Positions 51,970 through 60,337 of a stretch of 64,000 bases of DNA are shown here, one piece after another. Within the stretch, counting starts at the first letter, position 1; each line of letters starts with the position of its first letter. Made by a program: the position numbers and the translations under genes. The notes beneath the pieces were generated by a model. That model ran no database searches, was not told where the DNA came from, and was given only the letters and a program-made list of their open reading frames with translations. Origin of the DNA: Collinsella sp. AM33-4BH (lineage in GTDB: Bacteria; Actinomycetota; Coriobacteriia; Coriobacteriales; Coriobacteriaceae); NCBI RefSeq assembly GCF_003469205.1, contig NZ_QSIN01000002.1, forward strand, positions 186,001 to 250,000, given 5' to 3'.

Positions 51970-53174
51970 GGAAAGACCACGCCGCGCCCCGGGCTGCCGG
52001 GGGAATCCTGCGCGCCCGCACGCATGGGGGCAGCGCGCAATCGCTCGGCATCGCTTGCGAAGGGGGTGCCTCCGACCTCATTGACTTCTCGGTGAACGTG
52101 AATCCGGCAGGCCCCTCGCCGCGCGCCGTCGCCGCAGCTTGCAAGGCGCTTTCTCGAATCGACGCCTACCCCGATAGGGAAAGCCTCGCCCTCGTTCGCG
52201 CGCTAGCGCGCGACCAGGGCATTCCCGAAGATACTATTGTCTGCGGCGCGGGCGCGTCCGACATCATCTGGCGGCTCGCCGCGGCGGTGCGCCCGAAACG
52301 CATCGTCGTGTGCGCGCCGACGTTCTCTGAATATGCGGAGGCGGCATCGTACTACGGCGCATGCGTGCAGGAGTTCCCGCTCTCCGAAGCGGACGACTTC
52401 GACGTGCCCGCCTCCTTCGCCCGCGCGATCGAGGGGCCGGGAGACGTGGCGTACCTCTGCAATCCGAACAACCCGACGGGGCGCCTCGTCGACCCCAGCG
52501 TGATCGAGGCCGCGGCTTGCCGCTGCGAGCAGGTGGGCGCGCTGCTCGTCGTGGACGAGTGCTTCCTCGGATTTGCGCCCGACGCCCGCGAAAGGAGCGT
52601 GGCCGCACGCGCCGCGTGTTCGCGCCATGTGGCCGTGCTCTCCGCGTTCACCAAGCTCTACGGAATGGCGGGGTTGCGGTTGGGATATCTGATCAGCGGA
52701 AACGCCCAACTCATCGAGGGGATTCGCCGGGCGGGGCAGGCGTGGCCCGTCTCTTCGGTCGCCGAGGCCGCGGGTATCGCCGCCCTGGAAGACATTGAAT
52801 ACGTCTCGCGCACGCGCGATGTATTGGCGGGCGAGCGAGCGTGGCTTTCCCACGAGCTCTCCTCGCTCGGGCTTTCCGTCGTGCCGTCGGATGCGAACTT
52901 CCTTTTAGTCCGCACGCCGGCGAAAGACATCCCCGAGCGCCTGTATAATCAGGGGGTTTTGGTCCGCACGTGCGACTCGTTTTCGGTACTGTCCCGTTTC
53001 TGGTGCCGCGTCGCGGTGCGCACGCGCAAGGAGAACGCCCGGCTTGCGATGGCGTTCGGCCGCGCGCTTCGGGCGGAAGGTGCACCGGGCGAAGGCGAAC
53101 CCGATGAACGGGGCGGCGCTATGGCGGGCGCGGATGGCCGAGGCTTGGCGAAGGAGGTCGATACCCGTGGGTAG
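51966..53174 (+). CDS. cobD: threonine-phosphate decarboxylase
   Basis: 402 residues, ATGA overlap with cbiB. A fold-type I PLP enzyme: DFSVNVNPAGPSPRAVAAAC, VCGAGASDIIWRLAAAV, CNPNNPTGRLV, LVVDECFLGFAPDAR and the PLP lysine in SAFTKLYGMAGLRLGY. It makes aminopropanol phosphate from threonine phosphate. A tail of about 40 residues (G/E/A-rich) extends past the usual end and overlaps cobQ by 8 bases. A threonine kinase (PduX) is not in the window. Confidence 0.92.
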   Translation: MRKDHAAPRAAGGILRARTHGGSAQSLGIACEGGASDLIDFSVNVNPAGPSPRAVAAACKALSRIDAYPDRESLALVRALARDQGIPEDTIVCGAGASDIIWRLAAAVRPKRIVVCAPTFSEYAEAASYYGACVQEFPLSEADDFDVPASFARAIEGPGDVAYLCNPNNPTGRLVDPSVIEAAACRCEQVGALLVVDECFLGFAPDARERSVAARAACSRHVAVLSAFTKLYGMAGLRLGYLISGNAQLIEGIRRAGQAWPVSSVAEAAGIAALEDIEYVSRTRDVLAGERAWLSHELSSLGLSVVPSDANFLLVRTPAKDIPERLYNQGVLVRTCDSFSVLSRFWCRVAVRTRKENARLAMAFGRALRAEGAPGEGEPDERGGAMAGADGRGLAKEVDTRG

Positions 53175-54666
53175 GGCCAAGCCCATCATGATCCAGGGCA
53201 CCATGTCGAACGCGGGGAAGAGCCTGCTTGCGGCGGGGCTGTGCCGCGTGCTTTCGCAGGACGGCCTTCGCGTGACTCCCTTCAAGAGCCAGAACATGGC
53301 ACTCAACAGCGGTGTCACGGCCGACGGGCTCGAGATGGGGCGCGCCCAGATCATGCAGGCCGAGGCGTGCGGCATCGCGCCCGACGTGCGCATGAACCCC
53401 ATCCTACTCAAGCCTGAAAGCGGCCACCGAAGCCAGCTCATCGTGGCCGGTAAGGCGCAGGGAGCCTTCGCTGCGAGGGACTACTTCGCGCGAAAGAAGG
53501 CGCTCATGCCGCAGATTTTGGAGGCGTTCGATTCGCTCGCGGAGGATAACGACGTCATCGTCATCGAGGGCGCCGGCAGCCCCGCCGAAATCAACCTTGC
53601 CGAAAACGACATTGTCAACATGGGGCTCGCGCGCGCCGTGTCCTCCCCCGTGCTGCTCGTGGGCGACATCGACCCAGGCGGGGTGTTTGCCCAGCTCTAC
53701 GGCACGGTCGCGCTCCTTGCGCCCGAGGACCGCGCGCTTTTGCGGGGGCTTGTGGTGAACAAGTTCCGCGGCGATGTGGAAATCCTGCGCCCGGGTTTGG
53801 CCCCGCTCGAGAAAATGTGCGGGGTTCCCGTCGTGGGGGTCGTGCCGTATCTTACGCTCGACCTGGACGACGAGGACTCGCTCGCGCCGCGCCTATCTGC
53901 CCGCGAGGCGCGCGGCGTCATCGACGTCGCCGTCGTGCGTCTTCCGCATCTGTCGAACTTCACCGACTTCGACCCGCTTTCGCGCGTGCCCGGCGTGGGC
54001 GTGCGCTACGTTTCCTCGACGACCGATCTGGGCCGACCCGACCTGGTGGTGCTTCCCGGCTCGAAGACTACGCTCGACGACGCGCGCTGGCTTGCGGCTA
54101 GCGGCATCGGGGCCTGTGTACGCGCGCTTTCGGGCACGGGCACGCCGGTGCTCGGCATATGCGGAGGCTACCAGCTTTTGGGAGACGAGCTTTCCGACCC
54201 GCACGGCAGGGAAGGCGCTGGCACCGCGCGCGGGCTCGGGCTCATCCCTGCAAGTACGGTGTTCAAGGAGGAAAAGCGCCTCGCCCAGTCGGAGCTGCGC
54301 ATCACGGGCGCCCAAGGCGCGTTCTCGGCGTGGAACGGCATGACGGCGCGCGGGTACGAGATTCACGACGGCGAAACGACCGTCTCCTGCGCTCCTGCGG
54401 GCACGATTGGCGGCAAACCAGAAGGCGCGGCCTGCGGAAACGTGTTCGGAACCTATCTCCACGGCCTGTTCGACGAACCGGGGGTGGCGCTCGCCCTCGC
54501 GCGCTCGCTCGCGCGCATGCGCGGCCTGCCCGAGAACGTCGTGGGTGCTGCGGGCGCGGCGTCCGCGGCCGATCACCGTGCGCGCGAGTTCGACCGCCTG
54601 GCCGACGTCGTGCGCGGGGCGCTCGACATGGAGTATGTCTACCGCATTATCGAGGAGGGCGTATGA
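53167..54666 (+). CDS. cobQ: cobyric acid synthase
   Basis: 499 residues from the GTG at 53167, 8 bases after AAGGAGG; an ATG at 53188 would cut the first strand. MIQGTMSNAGKSLLAAGLCR is the P-loop, PFKSQNMALNSGVTADGLEMG is diagnostic, and the C-terminal glutaminase has LPGSKTTLDDARWL and the nucleophile in LGICGGYQLLG. It amidates the b, d, e and g side chains. Confidence 0.95.
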   Translation: MGRAKPIMIQGTMSNAGKSLLAAGLCRVLSQDGLRVTPFKSQNMALNSGVTADGLEMGRAQIMQAEACGIAPDVRMNPILLKPESGHRSQLIVAGKAQGAFAARDYFARKKALMPQILEAFDSLAEDNDVIVIEGAGSPAEINLAENDIVNMGLARAVSSPVLLVGDIDPGGVFAQLYGTVALLAPEDRALLRGLVVNKFRGDVEILRPGLAPLEKMCGVPVVGVVPYLTLDLDDEDSLAPRLSAREARGVIDVAVVRLPHLSNFTDFDPLSRVPGVGVRYVSSTTDLGRPDLVVLPGSKTTLDDARWLAASGIGACVRALSGTGTPVLGICGGYQLLGDELSDPHGREGAGTARGLGLIPASTVFKEEKRLAQSELRITGAQGAFSAWNGMTARGYEIHDGETTVSCAPAGTIGGKPEGAACGNVFGTYLHGLFDEPGVALALARSLARMRGLPENVVGAAGAASAADHRAREFDRLADVVRGALDMEYVYRIIEEGV

Positions 54667-55178
54667 TCCACGTGTATCATGGCGACGGCAAAGGCAAGAC
54701 CACGGCGGCGATGGGCCTCGCCCTTCGCATGCTCGCTGCAGGCCGCCGCGTCGTCGTCGTGCAGTTCCTGAAAGACGGCGAAAGCGGGGAGGTGCGCCTG
54801 CTCGCCGAGCATTTCGGCGTGCCCGTGTTCGCGGGGAAGGTGTCGGACAAGTTTACCTGGTCGATGACGTCCGAAGAACTTGCCGCGACGTGCGAGCTGC
54901 ACGATGGGAACCTCGCTTCCGCGCTTGCCGAGCTCGAGGGCGCGCAAGAGGGACTGCTCGTGCTCGACGAGGCGCTCGACGCGCTTTCGAAGGGGCTTGT
55001 CGACGAGGCGCTCGTGGACCGCGCGCTCGATATGTCCGCGCGCGGCGTCGAAGTAGCGCTCACCGGGCGCGCGCCTTCCCGCAAGATCGTGGAGAAGGCC
55101 GACTACATAACCGAGATGCGGTGCAAGAAACATCCCTACGAGCAGGGGATATGTGCAAGGGAAGGAGTGGAGTACTAG
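54663..55178 (+). CDS. cobO: cob(I)yrinic acid a,c-diamide adenosyltransferase
   Basis: 171 residues, ATGA overlap with cobQ. HVYHGDGKGKTTAAMGLALR is the reversed-type P-loop of CobA/CobO/BtuR; VVQFLKDGESGEV and LVLDEALDALSKGLVDE are conserved. It adds the 5'-deoxyadenosyl group to cobalt. It is the CobA type, unrelated to PduO or EutT. Confidence 0.94.
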   Translation: MIHVYHGDGKGKTTAAMGLALRMLAAGRRVVVVQFLKDGESGEVRLLAEHFGVPVFAGKVSDKFTWSMTSEELAATCELHDGNLASALAELEGAQEGLLVLDEALDALSKGLVDEALVDRALDMSARGVEVALTGRAPSRKIVEKADYITEMRCKKHPYEQGICAREGVEY

Positions 55179-55820
55179 ATGGATTCCAAGGAGATGGCGC
55201 CCGGCGACATCGAGCGGCGCAGCTTCGAGATCATCACCGAAGAGCTCGGCGGCCGCACGTTCCCGCCGCTCGAAGAGCCCGTCGTGAAGCGCGTCATCCA
55301 CACCACTGCCGACTTCTCGTACGCCGATTCCCTCGTGTTTACCCATGACGCCGCGCACTGTGCGCTCGACGCACTGCGCGCAGGGGCCAAGGTGCTCACC
55401 GACACGAACATGGCGCTCGCAGGCATAAGCAAGCCCGCGCTCGCGAAGCTCGGCTGCAAGGCCGTGTGCTTCATGGCCGACCCTGATGTCGCCGCGGCTG
55501 CGCGCGCCGCGGGCACGACTCGCGCCGTTGCGAGCATGGACAAAGCTTGCGGCATCGAGGGTCCGCTCATCGTGGCCGTCGGCAACGCTCCCACAGCACT
55601 TCTGCGCCTCGCCGAGCTCATGGACGCGGGGAAGATCGCGCCCGCGCTCGTCGTTGGGGTGCCGGTCGGGTTTGTGAACGTGGTCGAGGCGAAAGAGGAG
55701 CTACTCGCACGACGCGTGCCAGCCATCGTCGCGAGGGGTCGCAAGGGCGGCTCGACCGTGGCGGCTGCCATTATGAACGCGCTGCTCTACCAGATCACGC
55801 GCCCAGGCGGCCCGAAGTGA
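55179..55820 (+). CDS. cbiC: precorrin-8X/cobalt-precorrin-8 methylmutase
   Basis: 213 residues, starting immediately after the cobO stop. RRSFEIITEELGG, VVKRVIHTTADFSYADSLVF (with the catalytic histidine), TDTNMALAGISKPAL and VGVPVGFVNVVEAKEEL match CbiC/CobH. It moves the methyl group from C11 to C12 to give cobyrinate. Confidence 0.95.
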   Translation: MDSKEMAPGDIERRSFEIITEELGGRTFPPLEEPVVKRVIHTTADFSYADSLVFTHDAAHCALDALRAGAKVLTDTNMALAGISKPALAKLGCKAVCFMADPDVAAAARAAGTTRAVASMDKACGIEGPLIVAVGNAPTALLRLAELMDAGKIAPALVVGVPVGFVNVVEAKEELLARRVPAIVARGRKGGSTVAAAIMNALLYQITRPGGPK

Positions 55821-56590
55821 CGGCGCCCGCATCCGCGCCGGCGCTGCGCATCTTCGCCGGCACCACCGAGGGCCGCCTTCTGTGCGAATGGGCGAGCAGG
55901 GCGGGCATCCCCGCCCGTGCCTACGCGGCAACCGAGTACGGAGGCGAGCTTTTGGGCGAGCTTCCGGGCATCGAGGTGCATGCGGGCAGGCTCGACGATG
56001 CCGACATGGAGCGCGAGCTTTCCGGCGCGTGCATCGTTGTCGACGCCACGCACCCCTTCGCTACGCTCGCAAGCGGCAACATCCGGGCCGCTTCGCTCGC
56101 CGTGGGTGCACAATGCCTGCGCCTTGCGCGCCCGGTCGAGGCGCTGCCCAAAGGCGTCGTGCCGGTCGCGTCGATCGCCTGCGCGGCGCGCTTTCTCTCC
56201 GAGAACCCGGGTCGCGCGCTTCTCACGACGGGGAGCAAGGAGCTTGCTCCCTACACGAGCGTCGCCGATTTCGCGGAGCGCTTCTTCGTGCGTGTGCTCC
56301 CGCTGCCCGGTGCTATAACGAAGTGCATCGACGCGGGGTTTTCGCCGTCGCACGTCATCGGCATGCAGGGGCCCTTCACCCGCGAGCTCAACGAGGCGAT
56401 GCTTCGGCAGGTGGGCGCCCAGTGGCTTGTGACTAAGGACTCGGGAACCGTAGGCGGCACGGCCGAGAAGCTCGCCGCCGCGCGCGACGTGGGAGCGCGC
56501 TGCATCGTGGTCACCCGTCCCGCCGAGGGAAGCGGGGCCCTTTCGCTTCGGGAAGTGGAAGACGCGCTCTTACGGGAGTTCGCGCGCTAG
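55817..56590 (+). CDS. cbiJ: precorrin-6A/cobalt-precorrin-6A reductase
   Basis: 257 residues from a GTG overlapping the cbiC stop. RIFAGTTEGRLLCEWA, VVDATHPFATLASGNI, RLARP, PGAITKC and LVTKDSGTVGGTAEKLAAA match CbiJ/CobK. It reduces the ring with a nicotinamide cofactor. It is the last gene of the corrin operon; its stop codon lies in the stem of a 13-bp hairpin. Confidence 0.93.
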   Translation: MTAPASAPALRIFAGTTEGRLLCEWASRAGIPARAYAATEYGGELLGELPGIEVHAGRLDDADMERELSGACIVVDATHPFATLASGNIRAASLAVGAQCLRLARPVEALPKGVVPVASIACAARFLSENPGRALLTTGSKELAPYTSVADFAERFFVRVLPLPGAITKCIDAGFSPSHVIGMQGPFTRELNEAMLRQVGAQWLVTKDSGTVGGTAEKLAAARDVGARCIVVTRPAEGSGALSLREVEDALLREFAR

Positions 56591-56612
56591 GCGCTTGCCG
56601 CGCCTAGCGCGC
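56582..56612 (+). terminator. GC-rich hairpin at the end of the corrin operon
   Basis: GCGCGCTAGGCGC (56582-56594) pairs perfectly with GCGCCTAGCGCGC (56600-56612) around TTGCC. There is no T run, so it may be a 3'-end stabilising hairpin rather than an intrinsic terminator. Confidence 0.5.
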
Positions 56613-56631
56613 CCTCCCGCCCGCGAGGAGG

Positions 56632-56718
56632 AGCGTCCCGAGCAAGCTCGACCCGTACAAGCCCGTCATCCATCAATAGCTCGAGGACGACGCCCAGAAC
56701 TGGCGCAAACAGCCCTTC
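56632..56718 (+). pseudogene. IS21-family IstA fragment
   Basis: The frame reads PSKLDPYKPVIHQ, a stop codon (56677-56679), then LEDDAQNWRKQP. This matches the N-terminal region of IstA transposases (SKLDPYKPxI...WxxED...WRKQRHTA). Only about 28 codons remain and they contain a stop, so it is a dead remnant at the right edge of the cobalamin island. Confidence 0.65.
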
Positions 56719-56721
56719 AAT

Positions 56722-56790
56722 AAGTTGCGGTGAAATAGTGTCTGTTTTTGCTGCTAGATAACATATTCAGTCCCTAATTCACCGCAACTT
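56722..56790. repeat. palindromic intergenic repeat, family 2, copy 2
   Basis: AAGTTGCGGTGAAATAGTG and TCTG (56722-56744) face CAG, TCCCTAATTCACCGCAACTT (56768-56790), a near-perfect inverted repeat with a 23-base AT-rich centre. The arms match the repeat at 25171-25263. Confidence 0.8.
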
Positions 56791-56802
56791 GTTGGTGGTG
56801 GC

Positions 56803-58017
56803 TTACTGGTAGCGTAGGCACTCCACCGGGTTGAGCTTTGCCGCGCGGCGAGCGGGGTAGAAGCCAAAGATTACGCCGATGCCGACGGAGACGCCGAAGG
56901 CCAGCAGCACCGTGGCGATTGAAAAGCTCGGTGTGATCTCCCCACTGGCACCGAGCTCGTTGAGAACCCCTGATCCTGCGGCAAACATCGCGAGGCCCCA
57001 GGCCAGCAGATAGCCAATCAGGACACCCAGCAGGCCACCGGTGACGCACAGCGCCGAGGACTCGGCCAAAAACTGCGCGGTGATATCGCGGCGACTGGCG
57101 CCCAAGGCACGGCGAATACCGATCTCGCGGATGCGCTCAGTCACGTTGGTAAGCATCATATTCATAATGCCGATTCCGCCGACAAGCAGTGAGATACTGG
57201 CGACAGCGCCCATGATGAGCGAGAAGGCGCCCATAAACGAGTTGAGTGCATCGATGGCGCTTTTCATGGAGGTCGCCGATACGCTGTCGTACTCATCATC
57301 CTCCGAGATGCCCTTCATCGCGCGCACCTTAGACTCGATGGTCTTGCAGAGCTCGTCCATGTCTGTGCCCTCGGCGGCAAGTGCCGTCACGCTGGGGAAT
57401 GAAGGATTCTCGTCGCCAAACAGGCCGGAGATGGTTTCGCGTGGCATATATAGCGTGAGCGAGCCCATGGAGTCGCTGCCGCCATCAATCACGCCTACAA
57501 TCTGCACCTCGCCGTTGGACACCTTGATGGTTTTCCCCAGTGCGTCCTGTTCGTTGCCGTAAAGCTGATCGGCGCCGCCGCGGCTGATGAGCGCCACGCG
57601 CGAGGCTGATTGAGACTCTGCCTGTGAATAGACACGTCCCGCAACGAGCTTGCTGGCGCCCACGGCATCGAGCATGTCGCTATCGACGCCGTGTGCCATG
57701 ACGGTATAGCTTTTATCCTCGACCTTGTACTCGGAATAGGCGCTATCGACGATGCCGATCTGCTCAATCTGCGGCACCAGTTTGCGAAGCTTTTCCACAT
57801 CCGAATCGGTGAGTTCTTGGGACGAATAGATCTCTACCATGCGGGCTGCATTGAGGCCCAGGCTGTTGACCAGGCTGTTTTGGATGCCGCCGATGAGCGA
57901 AGTCATGGCGATGACCGAGGCGATGCCAATGACGATGCCAAGGATGGTGAGCAGGCTGCGTCCCTTGTTGGCCTCGAGCGAGTGAAGGGCTTCTTGGACA
58001 AGATCGCGGGTGCTCAT
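56803..58017 (-). CDS. MacB-type ABC transporter permease
   Basis: 404 residues. The membrane segment near residue 20-45 follows LEANKGRSLLTILGIVIGIASV, a typical MacB/FtsX start. A large extracellular domain (about 50-270) follows, then three segments with GGIGIMNMMLTNVTERIREIGIRRALGA. The C-terminus FGFYPARRAAKLNPVECLRY is diagnostic. With the ATPase and adaptor genes it forms an efflux or peptide-export system. It overlaps the ATPase gene by 4 bases. Confidence 0.92.
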   Translation of the reverse strand: MSTRDLVQEALHSLEANKGRSLLTILGIVIGIASVIAMTSLIGGIQNSLVNSLGLNAARMVEIYSSQELTDSDVEKLRKLVPQIEQIGIVDSAYSEYKVEDKSYTVMAHGVDSDMLDAVGASKLVAGRVYSQAESQSASRVALISRGGADQLYGNEQDALGKTIKVSNGEVQIVGVIDGGSDSMGSLTLYMPRETISGLFGDENPSFPSVTALAAEGTDMDELCKTIESKVRAMKGISEDDEYDSVSATSMKSAIDALNSFMGAFSLIMGAVASISLLVGGIGIMNMMLTNVTERIREIGIRRALGASRRDITAQFLAESSALCVTGGLLGVLIGYLLAWGLAMFAAGSGVLNELGASGEITPSFSIATVLLAFGVSVGIGVIFGFYPARRAAKLNPVECLRYQ

Positions 58018-58787
58018 TCCTTCGCTCCCTTCGGCTGATTGGTGGATGTCGAAATCGTGGGCAGGGCGTTCACGGCCCCGCGTAACGTATTCGGTGTATG
58101 CGCGACATATGCGCCGTCATGGATTCGCCCGTCACGGATGGTTACGGCTCGATCGGCCTCGGCGGCGATGCCGGGGTCATGCGTGATGAGTACGATGGTC
58201 TTGCCGCGTTTCTGGAGCTTGTGGAAGGTTTCCATGACGAGCGCCCCGGTTGTCGAGTCTAGATTTCCCGTTGGCTCGTCGGCCAAAATGATGGGCGGGT
58301 CGTTGACGAGGGCGCGCGCGATGGCGACGCGCTGCATCTGTCCGCCCGAGAGTTCCGATATGCGGTGGTCCCAATGGTCGACCGGCAGTGTGACGGCTTG
58401 CAGCGCGTGCACGGCGCGCATCTCGCGCTGGCTACGCGGCACATTGGTGTAGGACAGCGGCAGCATGACGTTTTCGATCACCGTCAGACGCGGCAGCAAG
58501 TTAAAACTCTGAAAGACAAAGCCGATGCTCAGCGCGCGCACCTCGGTGAGCTCATCATCGTCGAGCTCGGCGACGTTGAGCCCTTGCAGGAAATAATCAC
58601 CCGCCGTCGGCTTGTCCAAGCAGCCCAGGATGTTCATGAGCGTCGACTTGCCCGAGCCCGAGGGGCCGGTGATTGCGACGAACTCACCGGGGTTCACCGC
58701 CAGGCTCACGTTGTGCAGGATGTGGGCGCAACCGGCCTCGCTCTCAAAGATGCGGTGCACGTTGCGGATGTCGATGACGGGACGCAT
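58014..58787 (-). CDS. MacB/LolD-type ABC transporter ATPase
   Basis: 257 residues. Walker A ITGPSGSGKSTLMNILGCLD (about 39-58), Q-loop FVFQSFNLLPRLTV, signature LSGGQMQRVAIARALVNDP, Walker B ILADEPTGNLDS and H-loop LITHD are all intact. Start overlaps the adaptor stop (TAATG). The family couples ATP use to transport by the MacB-type permease encoded next. Confidence 0.93.
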   Translation of the reverse strand: MRPVIDIRNVHRIFESEAGCAHILHNVSLAVNPGEFVAITGPSGSGKSTLMNILGCLDKPTAGDYFLQGLNVAELDDDELTEVRALSIGFVFQSFNLLPRLTVIENVMLPLSYTNVPRSQREMRAVHALQAVTLPVDHWDHRISELSGGQMQRVAIARALVNDPPIILADEPTGNLDSTTGALVMETFHKLQKRGKTIVLITHDPGIAAEADRAVTIRDGRIHDGAYVAHTPNTLRGAVNALPTISTSTNQPKGAKE

Positions 58788-60205
58788 TACTTGCCCTCGT
58801 CGGCAGACATATTGTCGCCGCCGTCTGCCGTCATGCCTGTGCCGGTATCCGTCACGATGGTGTCGCCGTCGCGTAACTTGGTAACCGGGACGTCTGGGTT
58901 GATCTCGTTGCCCTGGTCGTCGCGCTTGACCTGCGTCTTACCGACTACAGCCTCGTTGTCGTTTTGCGTCACGACGGTCACCTTCACGCGGCGCGTCTTC
59001 TTGCCTTCCGAATCGGTGGCCAGATTGACGTAATAGTGCTCGCCATCTTCGGTCATCAGCGCCATGGTCGGCACCATAACCACGTCGTCGAGCTTCTCGG
59101 TCACTACCGAGACCTCGGCAGTCATACCCGGCTTAAGGCGACTGTCGGGTGCTTCGATGAGGATGTCGACGTTAAAGGTTACGCTGCCGCCGCCGGAGTT
59201 GGAGTCGGAGTTTGCCACCGAGGCGATGGCCGTGACCGTTCCCTGGCTCACGATATCGGGAAACGCTGGATAGGTCACGTTGGCGCTCTGGCCCACGGCG
59301 ATCTTGGCGATATCCTTTTCGCCCACCTGCACGGTCACCTTCATCTTGGACAGGTCGGCAATCTGCATGCACTGCTTGCCGCCGCTTGTATCGCTTTCGC
59401 CCATGATCATGCCGCCTGTTACCGTGGCGCCCACCTTGGCGTTGAGCTCCACGATGCTACCCGAGCTCGGGGCCGTGACCGTACGGCTGGCGGCCTTGGC
59501 GTTCGCCTGGTCGAGGTTTGCCTGGGCCGATGCGAGGCTGCGCTGCGCGGCCGATACGGCGTTCGTGTCCGCTGATGCGGCGGAGACGCCAGCCGCTGCG
59601 GAAGCTCCATCGACGTCCGTCGTTGGGGTGGCCTGCGCGACAGCGGCGGCTTTCTGCGCGTTGGTGAGGTCTTCCTGGGCGGCTGCAACTGCACGCTGCG
59701 CCTCGGCAACGTTGCGATCGAGCTCGTCGTTTTTAATGGTCATAAGCACGTCGCCCTCGTTGACGGATTGGCCTGCCTGCACGTTGATCGAATCGACCGT
59801 ACCGTCGACAGAAGGGGAGACCACTGAGGACGAAATGGGTTTGAGCTGGCCTTTCGCCTCGACCGTTGTGGTAAACGTGCCCTCGGTCACCATGTCGGTC
59901 ACAGGCCCGCTAGCGCCCTGCGGCTGCGCATTGATAACCAGGGTTGCGACAATGGCAATGAGCGCGATGGCACCTACGACGCCGGCGGCAATACCGCGTC
60001 GAATCAGCTTTTTGCGTCGACGTTCGGCACGTTTTGCCTTGAGCTTGGCATACGCCTCTTCATCGGAAATTTCGGCCGTATCGTTCGTGCGTTCGCTCTG
60101 CTTGTCGGCATGTACGTTTTTAATCAGAGGAATCGTTTCGGTGGCACCTTCGGGCGTGTACTCGGCATCATCCGGGCCTGGGGTGATGGTGGGGACATTC
60201 GGCAT
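58787..60205 (-). CDS. efflux periplasmic adaptor (membrane fusion protein, HlyD/MacA type)
   Basis: 472 residues from the ATG at 60205 behind AAAGGAG. A cytoplasmic part rich in K, R and E is followed by a membrane segment (about 71-93), the biotinyl-lipoyl halves (SPSVDGTVDSINVQAGQSV and TVTAPSSGSIVELNAKVGATV) around a coiled-coil region, and a beta-barrel part with KVTVQVGEKDIAKIAVGQ. The tail after DGDTIVTDTG is D/G-rich. First gene of the three-gene transport operon. Confidence 0.9.
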   Translation of the reverse strand: MPNVPTITPGPDDAEYTPEGATETIPLIKNVHADKQSERTNDTAEISDEEAYAKLKAKRAERRRKKLIRRGIAAGVVGAIALIAIVATLVINAQPQGASGPVTDMVTEGTFTTTVEAKGQLKPISSSVVSPSVDGTVDSINVQAGQSVNEGDVLMTIKNDELDRNVAEAQRAVAAAQEDLTNAQKAAAVAQATPTTDVDGASAAAGVSAASADTNAVSAAQRSLASAQANLDQANAKAASRTVTAPSSGSIVELNAKVGATVTGGMIMGESDTSGGKQCMQIADLSKMKVTVQVGEKDIAKIAVGQSANVTYPAFPDIVSQGTVTAIASVANSDSNSGGGSVTFNVDILIEAPDSRLKPGMTAEVSVVTEKLDDVVMVPTMALMTEDGEHYYVNLATDSEGKKTRRVKVTVVTQNDNEAVVGKTQVKRDDQGNEINPDVPVTKLRDGDTIVTDTGTGMTADGGDNMSADEGK

Positions 60206-60337
60206 AGCGTCTCCTTTATAGAAAGTTCCTCAATAAGTATATGCGCTCGTCGCGTAAGGCGGGCGCATATGGCGGATTCTTTCGGAACTGTTAGATTGGT
60301 CGCAGCGGCTCCACGTTGTAGGAATGCGCGCGTTGCA

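Noticed and set aside
53044..53166. Upstream extension of the cobQ frame
   Set aside because: The extra residues lack family similarity; AAGGAGG is spaced correctly for the GTG at 53167.
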